The notes beneath the pieces are model-generated. The model was not told the origin of the DNA. It saw nothing but the letters and a program-made list of their open reading frames with translations, and did no database searches. A stretch of DNA of 64,000 nucleotides from an uncultured Demequina sp. (GTDB taxonomy: Bacteria; Actinomycetota; Actinomycetes; Actinomycetales; Demequinaceae), in NCBI GenBank assembly GCA_937925595.1, contig CALALQ010000307.1, positions 1 to 64,000 of the forward strand, in the 5' to 3' direction. This document shows, one piece after another, positions 24,461-32,914 of this stretch (positions are counted from its first letter, which is position 1; every line of letters starts with the position of its first letter). The position numbers were made by a program, and so were the translations under genes.

Positions 24461-25933
24461 ATGAACGTCGCGCAGTCCTCCGGTCACACGCGCAACGCGG
24501 CCCGCTTGGCCGCACTTGTCCTTGTAGTCGCCATGTCCTTCGTGCTCCTCGCGCCGGTCGCGAGCGCCGCTCCCGGCAGCGACTTCACGGTTTCTGCGCC
24601 GGCGATCGTGAAACGCGGTGCGACGCTCAAGGTCACGATCAACACGGGTGACGACTACACCGGCAAAGCCACGCTGTGGTACCTCAACCTCGGCAAGTGG
24701 AAGAAGAGCTCCATCACGGCCGACGTGGTGAACGGCAAGGGCACTGCGAGCTTCCAGCCGGCTTACAGCCGTGCGTACTACGTCGAGCTCGACAACGGCA
24801 AAGTGTCGAAGGGCTTCCGCACGGTCGTCGAAGACAAGAAGCGCTACGCGGTTCGGGGCAGCTTCTCGTGGAACACCGCGGCAGCGGGCGAGATGGTGTG
24901 GGTCAAGGGCAAGGCCTATCTCAAGGGCAAGGCCAAGTCGGGACTCACGGTAGTGCTTGACCGCAAGAAGGATGGCGCCACCAAGTGGACCTCCTTGACC
25001 TCAACGACGTCGACGTCGTCGGGCGCGTACTCGTTCCGCCTGGCCCCAGCGGTGGGCTACTCGTACCGTGTGCACATCAAGGGCACCGGCGCCGCGTCCG
25101 GACACTTCCACATCGAGCGCACCGATGCCGATCGCAGCCTCGAGTCCCGCGCCAAGCAGCTCGCCAGCAAGCTGGGCACCGCCAAGGGCAGCATCAAGAA
25201 CGTCGCCGCTGAGAACCTCCCGTCCGGGGTCGACGCCGCGCGCTATCAGGTGTTCACCAAGGGCAAGCTGTTTGAGGTCACACGATCCGGCAAAGTTCGC
25301 ACGTGGCTCGTCTACGGCAAGATCGGCGACAAGTACGCCGCCCTCAGCGGCCACAAAGGCAAGCTCGGGCTGCCCATGCGCGACGCCAAGTGCAGCCTCA
25401 TGGAGAAGGGCTGCGTCCAGCGCTTCACTGGCGGCTCCCTCTACTTCAACGCGTCCAAGCTGAGCAAGAAGAAGGTCTACGTTGCCTACGGCAAGGTCGT
25501 AGAGACCGAGATTCTCGCAGCCGCGCTGTCGCAGGTCGGGTACGAAGAGCCCAGCTGGCGAGTCAACAAGTACACCAAGTGGCTCGGATCCCGACCCGCA
25601 TGGTGCATGACGTTCACCGCTTGGGCCGCCGCAGCGTCGGGCAATGGGAGCATGGTTCCCAACTCCGCAACCTACGACAAGTACGTCGCGACCATGAAGA
25701 AGTCCGGTCGCCTCAAGTACTCGGGCACACCGCCTGTGGGCGCGGCCCTGCTCATGGACTGGAGTACCGGAAAGCCCAGCCACTCCGCTCTGCTCGTGAA
25801 GGTCTCGGGCAAGTACATCTACACCGTCGAGGGGAACACGACCGATGGCTCGGGTGACCCGCAGCGCGGCGTGTATTACCGCAAGCGACTGCTCAGCGAC
25901 ATCTGGGCGTGGTACATGCCGTCCGACAAGTAG
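24461..25933 (+). CDS. Secreted protein with LGFP-type repeat and C-terminal CHAP-like amidase domain
   Basis: The 490-residue protein has a Sec signal (about 1-37, hydrophobic core 'LAALVLVVAMSFVLLAPVA' ending ASAA), two beta-rich Ig-like segments rich in Lys/Gly/Thr (about 38-220), an LGFP-like wall-binding stretch (about 270-350; 'GLPMRDAKCSLMEKG'), and a C-terminal CHAP-like domain with the cysteine in PAWCMTFTAW, the histidine in SHSALL and an Asn in EGNT. It probably binds and cuts peptidoglycan or acts as a wall hydrolase outside the cell. I use ATG 24461 because the signal starts there; the frame is open from 24176. Confidence 0.8.
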   Translation: MNVAQSSGHTRNAARLAALVLVVAMSFVLLAPVASAAPGSDFTVSAPAIVKRGATLKVTINTGDDYTGKATLWYLNLGKWKKSSITADVVNGKGTASFQPAYSRAYYVELDNGKVSKGFRTVVEDKKRYAVRGSFSWNTAAAGEMVWVKGKAYLKGKAKSGLTVVLDRKKDGATKWTSLTSTTSTSSGAYSFRLAPAVGYSYRVHIKGTGAASGHFHIERTDADRSLESRAKQLASKLGTAKGSIKNVAAENLPSGVDAARYQVFTKGKLFEVTRSGKVRTWLVYGKIGDKYAALSGHKGKLGLPMRDAKCSLMEKGCVQRFTGGSLYFNASKLSKKKVYVAYGKVVETEILAAALSQVGYEEPSWRVNKYTKWLGSRPAWCMTFTAWAAAASGNGSMVPNSATYDKYVATMKKSGRLKYSGTPPVGAALLMDWSTGKPSHSALLVKVSGKYIYTVEGNTTDGSGDPQRGVYYRKRLLSDIWAWYMPSDK

Positions 25934-25936
25934 CAG

Positions 25937-28048
25937 TCACTCGCCCGCGCTGCGCCACACGTCGCGATCGAAAGCTCGCGACAGCAGCGTCACGGGATTG
26001 TGAAGCACCACCACGCCATCCGCGTCCACCTTCTCAACAAAGCGCGCGACGGGTCCACCCGTCCACTTGCGCTCATCGATGAAGTACACATCCGTTGCGC
26101 GCTCGGCGAGCCTTGCCGCGGGCCAGGCTCCGAAAGAGTCGCTGAGGATGACGATGGTGCCGCGAGCGGCAGGATCGTCATTGTGGAAGTGCATGAGGCC
26201 GCTCGTGCCGCCTAGGAAGGCGCGGTAGCGGTTCGCCTCACGCTGAGGGTTCGTCAACCAGTCGCGGTTGAGCGGACTCAAGCCGCAGTCGTCAGCCACG
26301 AAGCACATCGTGGCCCTGAAACCGCCCTCTGGGGTCTCGTAGACAAGGTCGTCGGGAATCACCGGCTCCGTCGCGGGCACCAGCAGCGCCTCTGAGCCGT
26401 AGAAGGGAAGTTTGCCAACGCCGCGGTTCCAGGCGCGATCGTCCGCTCCGAGCTCCACCCCTGCGCCCTCAAGGCGGGTGGCAATGCGATCCACCGCAAC
26501 TTTGGCCCCGTCGATGGTCCAGTGGTGGTCGGTGCGGAAGTAGTAATCGTCGCGGTGCGCGGGGTCGGACAGCAGCGCGGTCAAGTCCTCGGCCCCCACC
26601 GCCTTGCTCAACGCCTCCACTACCGAGGCGGAGTTGCTCACGACCGGATTCGGGACGTCGGCTGGCATCAGGTCCTCGAACACCATTTCTTTCCGGGGCG
26701 CGACGAACCATACCTGGGCCGCACCGGTCGCGCGGATGGCATCACGGAGGCGGCGCGCATCGTCGGCGAGTGTCGGGTCGAATGTCTGGCGCGGGCCCAC
26801 CTCGAGCATGAGTCCCTGGGGCGTAACCACGGCGACCCGCTCGAAGACCTTCGGCTCCACCAGTTCGACATCGCCGCGCACGGTCCACACGCTCGGGTCG
26901 AAGGAACGCGACAGCAGGGACCAGGGGTTGTGCAGCGCCACCACTGCATCGGGCCGCAGCTCGCTCGCCAGCTCGTCAAGGGGAGGGCCCTGGTAGTGGC
27001 GCTCGTCGATGACCACCAGCTCCGAGACGCGCTCCGCAAGATACGTGGCGAAAGCGTTGCCGAATGAGTCCTTGAGCAGCAGCACGGTGCCGTGCGCGGA
27101 GGGCGAGTCGTTGGTGATCGTGATCATGCCCGTGTCGCCACCGAGGAACATCTGGTAGCGGTTGGCGTATTTGCCCGGGTGATCACGGATCGATTCATCG
27201 ATCGTCGGCAGGCCGCAGTCGCCATCGACACACATCGTCGCCCTGAAGCCGCCCTCGGGCGCGGGATACGTGAGGACGTCCGGCGGCGCGGCTCCCGCAG
27301 TGACCGCCCGTCCCGTCGAGCCATAGAACACCGAAGCTGCGGTTCGCGGCGCATAGGTGCGAGGGTCGGTGCCCAGCTGCACGCCCTTGGCTGTCAACTC
27401 GTCGGCCACCGCGTCAGCAGCCGCGCGCGCCGCAGCGGGCGTCCAATGGTGGTCGGCGGCAAAGAATGCATCACCTGCCTCCGCGCGGACCTTCATGTCA
27501 TCAGTGAGATCGAGAAACTCCCCCGCCCCACTCCACGCCTCGGCAATTGCCGCGTGCGCAGCAGGATAGTCCGAGGGCCAGCCAGCCGGGACCCCGTCGG
27601 CGAGGATCTCCTCCTTGCGAGGCACGTACACGAACAGGGTGGGCACGTGAGGAGACACCTGCGCTAGCGCTTGTGCTTCAGCGGCAAGCGACTCCCGAAT
27701 GGTGAGCCTGGGCGGCATGTCCAGGAGCTGGCCGTGCGGACCGTCCACATAGACGTCGTTGATGATGGGATCGCGGAACGCCCTGACCACCACCGCCGCG
27801 CGGATCTCGAGCATTGTCGCCCTGGCGGGAAGCCTGCCGTCCATGAAGGCGTCGAAGCGAGCCATCCACGACTTGTCGAGCACCTCTCCCGCCGTCGGCT
27901 TCGCAATAGTGGGTCGCTCGGCCCCGTCAAGCACGCTGAAGCCGGGCTCGCGATTCAGGAGCGCGTAGGCGCCCCCTGCCGCGGCAACCGCCACCAGAGC
28001 AAGACCCGGCACGAGGCGGAGGAATGACTGACCACGCGAAGACGTCAT
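25937..28048 (-). CDS. Tandem-duplicated AlgX/DHHW-type SGNH acetyl-transfer protein
   Basis: The 703-residue protein has one N-terminal membrane anchor (about 8-30) and two similar SGNH-like halves. Each half has the DHHW motif ('ADHHWTPAAARAAADAV'; 'RTDHHWTIDGAKVAVDRI'), a 'GFRATMC' strand, a serine block (LLLKDSFGNAF; VILSDSFGAWP), and ends with a VVLHNP...LLSR.FD..VW segment. DHHW/AlgX/AlgJ proteins work with MBOAT enzymes to O-acetylate exported polysaccharides. The next gene is such an MBOAT (2-bp gap). One copy is normal; an internal duplication is unusual and may give two active sites or one catalytic and one binding half. Confidence 0.82.
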   Translation of the reverse strand: MTSSRGQSFLRLVPGLALVAVAAAGGAYALLNREPGFSVLDGAERPTIAKPTAGEVLDKSWMARFDAFMDGRLPARATMLEIRAAVVVRAFRDPIINDVYVDGPHGQLLDMPPRLTIRESLAAEAQALAQVSPHVPTLFVYVPRKEEILADGVPAGWPSDYPAAHAAIAEAWSGAGEFLDLTDDMKVRAEAGDAFFAADHHWTPAAARAAADAVADELTAKGVQLGTDPRTYAPRTAASVFYGSTGRAVTAGAAPPDVLTYPAPEGGFRATMCVDGDCGLPTIDESIRDHPGKYANRYQMFLGGDTGMITITNDSPSAHGTVLLLKDSFGNAFATYLAERVSELVVIDERHYQGPPLDELASELRPDAVVALHNPWSLLSRSFDPSVWTVRGDVELVEPKVFERVAVVTPQGLMLEVGPRQTFDPTLADDARRLRDAIRATGAAQVWFVAPRKEMVFEDLMPADVPNPVVSNSASVVEALSKAVGAEDLTALLSDPAHRDDYYFRTDHHWTIDGAKVAVDRIATRLEGAGVELGADDRAWNRGVGKLPFYGSEALLVPATEPVIPDDLVYETPEGGFRATMCFVADDCGLSPLNRDWLTNPQREANRYRAFLGGTSGLMHFHNDDPAARGTIVILSDSFGAWPAARLAERATDVYFIDERKWTGGPVARFVEKVDADGVVVLHNPVTLLSRAFDRDVWRSAGE

Positions 28049-28050
28049 GA

Positions 28051-29505
28051 CTAGAACCTGAAGTAGATGAAGGGCGAATAGGACACGGAAACGAGGAACA
28101 CTGTCGCCAGAGCGAGGGCGGCCACGACGATCACTGTCATGAGCACTGAGGAGGCAAGCGTCATGCGCTCAGGCGGCTCAGCGTCGGCGTTGTATCCGCT
28201 TCCCAGATGAGGGTCGGCAGGAGGCATCGACTGGGCACGAAGCTTTGACACAAGCCGGTTGGCGACTCCGGCAGCCAGGACGGCGGACACAATCAGCAGC
28301 ACCCATCCGCGTCGCAGGACAAGTTCGGCAAGCGGGTCCCACGCGGAGACGCCCACGCCGACCATCGCCCGGTAGTACTCGATCGCTTGAGTGAGGTCCT
28401 CGGAACGGAACATCACCCAACCGAGCACCGCAACCACCAGGCCATAAAGGTGCTGAAGCCCACGGGGAAGGCGCTCCAGCAGGCGCCCCCACACGAAGCG
28501 CTCGAGTCCGATGAGCACGCCGAAGTACAGTCCCCACAGCACGAACGTCCATGCGGCACCGTGCCACAGCCCAGTGAGCGCCCACACAATCAACAGGTTG
28601 CGCCACACCAGCACCGGGCGCACTCGTGAACCTCCCAGCGGAATGTAGACGTAGTCGCGGAACCACGCACCCAGGGAGATGTGCCACCGCTGCCAGAACT
28701 CGCGCGCGCTGCGCGCCTGGTACGGATAACGGAAATTCTCATGGAAGTGCACGCCGAGCATCGCCGCCAGTCCGATCGCGATGTCCGAGTACGCAGAGAA
28801 GTCGAGGTAGATCTGGGCCGAGTACAAGACCGCGCCAAGCCAGGCTCCTCCGGCTGAGCCTGGCGCTCCTGTGGCGAAGAGCTCGTCAACCAGCGGCGCG
28901 AGCGAGTCGGCGATGACGGCCTTCTTGACCAGCCCGGTCGCCACCAGGAACGCGCCGAAGCCGAACATGCCCGCGTGGAATCGCGGCCTGCGCAACTGGG
29001 CGCCAATGTGCTCCCAGCGGACGATGGGGCCAGCCACAAGGTGGGGGAACATCAACAAGTAGGCGGAGAAGTCGACGAGCCGCGGCGCACCCGCACCCCG
29101 CCGGCGGTGGATGTCGATGAGATATCCCACGGCCATGAAGGTGTAGAAGGAGACGCCGATCGGCAGCACCACACGCAGTTCGCTGGCCGTCTCCGCCAGC
29201 CCGATAGTCGTCAAGAAGAAGACCGAGTACTTGAGGTACAGCAGCGGGGCCAGCACAACTGCGATGCCAGTGGCGAGCACCCACGCGCGGGCGGCACCGC
29301 TGCGGTTGACGAGCAATCTGCCCGACATGTAGGTGACGAACGAGGTGGCGAGGATGAGCAGCACCAGCACCGGCTCGCCCCATGCGTAGAACACCGCGCT
29401 CGAGGCAAGCAGCGGCAGCACTCGCCAACGCCGTGGGAACAGGTAGAACCCTGCGAGCGCGAGCGGAAGAAAGACAAAGACGAAGGTAGTTGACGTGAAG
29501 ACCAT
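28051..29505 (-). CDS. MBOAT O-acyltransferase (AlgI family)
   Basis: The 484-residue polytopic protein has about 10-12 hydrophobic segments and AlgI-type motifs: 'YQARSAREFWQRWHISLGAW' and the catalytic histidine in GLWHGAAWTF. AlgI-type MBOATs pass acetyl groups from cytosolic acetyl-CoA across the membrane to a periplasmic/extracytosolic SGNH partner. The partner here is the duplicated AlgX-like protein immediately downstream. I use ATG 29505, 2 bp after the TagF-like stop; the frame is open upstream to 29763 only inside that gene. So acylation genes follow the polymerase in one transcript. Confidence 0.9.
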   Translation of the reverse strand: MVFTSTTFVFVFLPLALAGFYLFPRRWRVLPLLASSAVFYAWGEPVLVLLILATSFVTYMSGRLLVNRSGAARAWVLATGIAVVLAPLLYLKYSVFFLTTIGLAETASELRVVLPIGVSFYTFMAVGYLIDIHRRRGAGAPRLVDFSAYLLMFPHLVAGPIVRWEHIGAQLRRPRFHAGMFGFGAFLVATGLVKKAVIADSLAPLVDELFATGAPGSAGGAWLGAVLYSAQIYLDFSAYSDIAIGLAAMLGVHFHENFRYPYQARSAREFWQRWHISLGAWFRDYVYIPLGGSRVRPVLVWRNLLIVWALTGLWHGAAWTFVLWGLYFGVLIGLERFVWGRLLERLPRGLQHLYGLVVAVLGWVMFRSEDLTQAIEYYRAMVGVGVSAWDPLAELVLRRGWVLLIVSAVLAAGVANRLVSKLRAQSMPPADPHLGSGYNADAEPPERMTLASSVLMTVIVVAALALATVFLVSVSYSPFIYFRF

Positions 29506-29507
29506 GC

Positions 29508-32500
29508 TCAGCGCACACCCGTCCCGAACAACTCGGCGATGACCCTCGCGGCCGCACCGCCATCGTCGTGTGGGCAGTAGCGCCCGGCGAAGGCATCGAG
29601 GTTGTACCCGGGGAAGCTGCCGTGGTCGACCGCCGTGGCAAGACAGTCCAGCAGTTCGTCCATTCCCTTGACTATGGGGCCGGGCAGATCTTTCTCGTAG
29701 TCGAGATAGAAGCCGCGGACGTGGTCGCGATACTCCTCGAGGTCCGGAGCGAAGAACACGCAAGGTCGACGCGTGTTGAGGTAGTCGAAGAACACCGACG
29801 AGTAGTCCGTCACGAGCACATCTGCCGCCACCAGCAACTCCTGCACGTCGGGATACGAGGTTGCGTCAATGATGCAGTGCGCGACCTCATCCGGGATGGC
29901 TGCCGCATGTGTGTCGAGGATGTGCCGGCGAATCACCAGAGTCGCGCGGTCGCCCAGTTCTCGACCAAATCGCCGCAGGTCGATCGCCTCGGAAGGACCG
30001 GCCACCAGTTCTCTGTCGAGTCCGGCGTCACGGAACGTGGGTGCGAAGAGCACAAGTTTGCGGTCGCGCCCGATGCCGAGCCGGGCGCGCACTTTGTTGG
30101 CCGCTTCGCTCGCCTGGCTGCCAAAGAAGATGTCGTTGCGCGGGTAGCCCACCTCGAGCACCCTCGCGTGGTGTTGGAACGCCGACGCCATCGCGGCTGT
30201 CGTGTGAGCGTTCGGCGAGATCAGGACGCTCCATTGAGCCGCTGCAGTGGTCGCTCGATCGACATAACCGGCGTCTCGCCCTGTGATGTGGTCGAGGTCG
30301 TGGAGCATTCGCTTGAGTGGAGTGCCGTGCCAAGTCTGGACCAGCACTTGTCGCCTTCGCCGCCGCACGTATGAGGGAAAACTCTGGTTGGTGATCAGGT
30401 ACTTGGCCCGTGCCAGCGCGCGGAAGTAGGCCACCGACAGTCGGGGGACGACACTTGTGCGCTCACTCGCATCGGGTATGGGGATGTTCGCGGCCCAGAC
30501 CACGCGAAGGTCGGGCCGCGTTCGCACCAGCTCGCGGTAGAGAGCCTTCGGAGAGTCGCCGTAACCGCGCCCCAAGTCGCATTCGAAGACCACGGTGTCG
30601 CTGCGCAGCGGCAGAAGCCGGGAGAGCCGGTAGATCGCGCGGAGCGCCGGAAGGTGAAGTCTGCGCCGGCGCAGCTGGGTGGCCACGATTCTCAGGGCCT
30701 TGGCTGCTCGTCGTCGCAGGGTGCCGGGCCGCGTGCGGCGCGCCGTCAGGACCGCCTCGAAGATGCGCTGACGTGAGCGGGTGTCTTGCATGGGGAAGTA
30801 GCTGTCCGCGAGCGCACCGTGCGCGGGCTCTTGCGCGAAACCGTCACCGGCCCTGCGCTCGAGCGCCCCGAGCACACCATCCTCGGAGACACACACGTCA
30901 CCCGGAAGGTCGGAGTCGAGGTCAAGGTGGGATCCCCGCGCACCAAGGAAGCGGTCACGGTCGAACTGGTAGTAGACGACCGGCCGATGAAGGAGCGCGA
31001 AATCGAAGCCGACGGATGAATAGTCGGTGACGAGCAGTCGGCTTGTTCTCAGCAGCTCCTGAACCGGGATGTCGCCCTGATGCCTTATCTGCACTCCGGG
31101 GACGTCGAGGTCTTCGACGAAGTGTCGGAAGTTGGGGTGCAGCATGACGACGACGTCACAGCCGCGTGCCAACTGCGCGAAGCGCGGATGAGTCAGCAGC
31201 GACCGCCACCGTTCGAGGAACTCGCTCTCGCGAAAGTCCTCCGGTGTCAGCACCCAGTCGCGCCACGTGGGGATCACCGCGATCTGCTGCCGCGGCTCGC
31301 TTGGCGTCAGCAGGGTGTCGAAGCGACTCAGCCCCGTCACCGCGATCTGCTCCGGACGATAGTGGAAGTCGCGACGAATGAGGTCGCGCTCTCGCGGTGA
31401 GCTGACGATGAAGAGATCGGTCACGAACCCGCCCAGCCCCCTCCCGTACAGATTGGCCATCCATTTGGTGCCCATCACTCCGTGCTGGAGAAATACGCGG
31501 ATCCCTCGCACCTTCTTGCGCACCGCGGGAACCCGCGCCGGAAACAGATAGTCCGCGTGGTGTGACCCGACCACGCGATCGGCGAGCAGCGCGGCGGCGA
31601 CGTGTTCGGGTGAGCCATGGATGAGCGTGGGACCGACGGCCTGAATCGCTGCGAGGTCCGGCGAGTCGTGAGCAACAACGTAGCGAGCGTCGATCTCTGG
31701 GTGCTCGGCGCACACATAGGCGAAGAAGGCTGCTCCCGTGTCCTGAGCCTTGTACGGCAGCTCACCGATGAGCCACAGCGGGCGGTTGCGTCGCCTATAG
31801 AGCCAGCGCCGCAGTCCGAGACCTTTGGCTAAGCGGTGGAAGGTGCGGACTGATTCCGCAGGGAGCGTGGAGGTGTAGATCGTGAGCAGCCGCGCCTTGA
31901 ATGTCAGGCGGGGATCGTAGAACGTGGCAGTTTCCCCGCGCTCTACAAGTCCCGAGCGCAGCCGACCCAGTTGACCTGCGAAGCTCACCGAAGCAGGGAC
32001 CCTGACCGCGGCCGTCCCAGCTTGGGAGGTGACAAGGAGCGACACATCCTGGAACTCTTCTCGAGCCTCCGAGTCGATGTCCTCCCAACTCACTCTTGCC
32101 TCAACTCGGTAACGGCGCCACGGACCGACCTGGTGGGAAAGCCGCGTCGGATTCGCCGGGTACAGCTGCTCCCTGCCCGTGGCACGCTCCACTGTCCGCA
32201 CCACGATGGTCTGGATGCGGTGAGGGGCGAGACTCAACTCGGCCTGAAGCGTCAGTGATCGCCCACTGGAGGACAGGCGCCGGGTGGAGATCGCGGGAGT
32301 CTCCAGAGCGTCGGGCTGGACGATGACGCACAGAGGCGCGCGCCGCGAGCAGGTGACGAGCACTTCAACGCCATGCACCGAGCGGGATGCGAGGTCGTCT
32401 ACTTCCCAGGGAACGTGCTCCCAAGCGACCTTCACGGGACCGTCGGCGAGGACGAAGTCGCCTCTCCACCCCTTGACGAGGGGAAGGGAACGAAGGTCGA

Positions 32501-32663
32501 GTTCGCCGATGAGATCACGGCCAACGGGACGCAAAGCGATAGGAGTGCTTCCACCACTCGCTTCATCGAGCGCAAGCGCCAAGCGATGGACGGGCGCGAC
32601 GTCGACAAGAGTGATCTCGAGTGTGTGCCCCTCACACCGCACGCGCACCGACGAGAAGGGCAC
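29508..32663 (-). CDS. Two-domain CDP-polyol polyolphosphotransferase (TagF/TarL-like)
   Basis: This 1051-residue protein holds two complete glycerophosphotransferase domains in tandem, after a roughly 270-residue N-terminal beta-rich region. Domain A (about 290-560) has 'FLQHGVMGTKWMANLYG', 'VVMLHPNFRHF' and 'LLVTDYSSVGFDFALL'. Domain B (about 690-1040) has 'LVQTWHGTPLKRMLHDLDH' and 'VLVTDYSSVFFDYLNT'. Each HG...H-P/D-Y-S-S set is intact. Bifunctional polymerases of this design can prime and extend a mixed teichoic-acid chain. The start is a GTG with a poor ribosome site; a few later GTGs are also possible. It heads the tagF-MBOAT-AlgX transcript. Confidence 0.86.
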   Translation of the reverse strand: MPFSSVRVRCEGHTLEITLVDVAPVHRLALALDEASGGSTPIALRPVGRDLIGELDLRSLPLVKGWRGDFVLADGPVKVAWEHVPWEVDDLASRSVHGVEVLVTCSRRAPLCVIVQPDALETPAISTRRLSSSGRSLTLQAELSLAPHRIQTIVVRTVERATGREQLYPANPTRLSHQVGPWRRYRVEARVSWEDIDSEAREEFQDVSLLVTSQAGTAAVRVPASVSFAGQLGRLRSGLVERGETATFYDPRLTFKARLLTIYTSTLPAESVRTFHRLAKGLGLRRWLYRRRNRPLWLIGELPYKAQDTGAAFFAYVCAEHPEIDARYVVAHDSPDLAAIQAVGPTLIHGSPEHVAAALLADRVVGSHHADYLFPARVPAVRKKVRGIRVFLQHGVMGTKWMANLYGRGLGGFVTDLFIVSSPRERDLIRRDFHYRPEQIAVTGLSRFDTLLTPSEPRQQIAVIPTWRDWVLTPEDFRESEFLERWRSLLTHPRFAQLARGCDVVVMLHPNFRHFVEDLDVPGVQIRHQGDIPVQELLRTSRLLVTDYSSVGFDFALLHRPVVYYQFDRDRFLGARGSHLDLDSDLPGDVCVSEDGVLGALERRAGDGFAQEPAHGALADSYFPMQDTRSRQRIFEAVLTARRTRPGTLRRRAAKALRIVATQLRRRRLHLPALRAIYRLSRLLPLRSDTVVFECDLGRGYGDSPKALYRELVRTRPDLRVVWAANIPIPDASERTSVVPRLSVAYFRALARAKYLITNQSFPSYVRRRRRQVLVQTWHGTPLKRMLHDLDHITGRDAGYVDRATTAAAQWSVLISPNAHTTAAMASAFQHHARVLEVGYPRNDIFFGSQASEAANKVRARLGIGRDRKLVLFAPTFRDAGLDRELVAGPSEAIDLRRFGRELGDRATLVIRRHILDTHAAAIPDEVAHCIIDATSYPDVQELLVAADVLVTDYSSVFFDYLNTRRPCVFFAPDLEEYRDHVRGFYLDYEKDLPGPIVKGMDELLDCLATAVDHGSFPGYNLDAFAGRYCPHDDGGAAARVIAELFGTGVR

Positions 32664-32914
32664 CCCGGGCTGAACTGACAGCGGGTCCTCCTACGTCCAG
32701 GCCGGATGGCTCGCGTCCGGTCGCGTCCCTCAGGAGTGCATCGCGATTCTATCGGGGTCAGGGTGTCGGAACCCGGTCAGGCTCGCCTCCTCCCGCAGGT
32801 AAGGCGCGGTGCCGTAGACTTCTGCTCCTGTCCGGCGCTATGAGGGCGCCGGTTGACCGCAGCATCCGTGGAGCGAGCCTGCCGTCCACCGGACGTCGAG
32901 TAGAGAGAACACCC
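32664..32914. promoter_or_regulatory. Divergent promoter region of the polymer cluster
   Basis: The 251-bp gap contains a minus-strand -10 TAGAAT (32746-32751) about 80 nt ahead of the two-domain TagF gene and a plus-strand -10 TAGACT (32815-32820) about 95 nt ahead of the pyruvyl-transferase-like gene. Both transcripts would have leaders. No operator palindrome was obvious. Confidence 0.5.
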
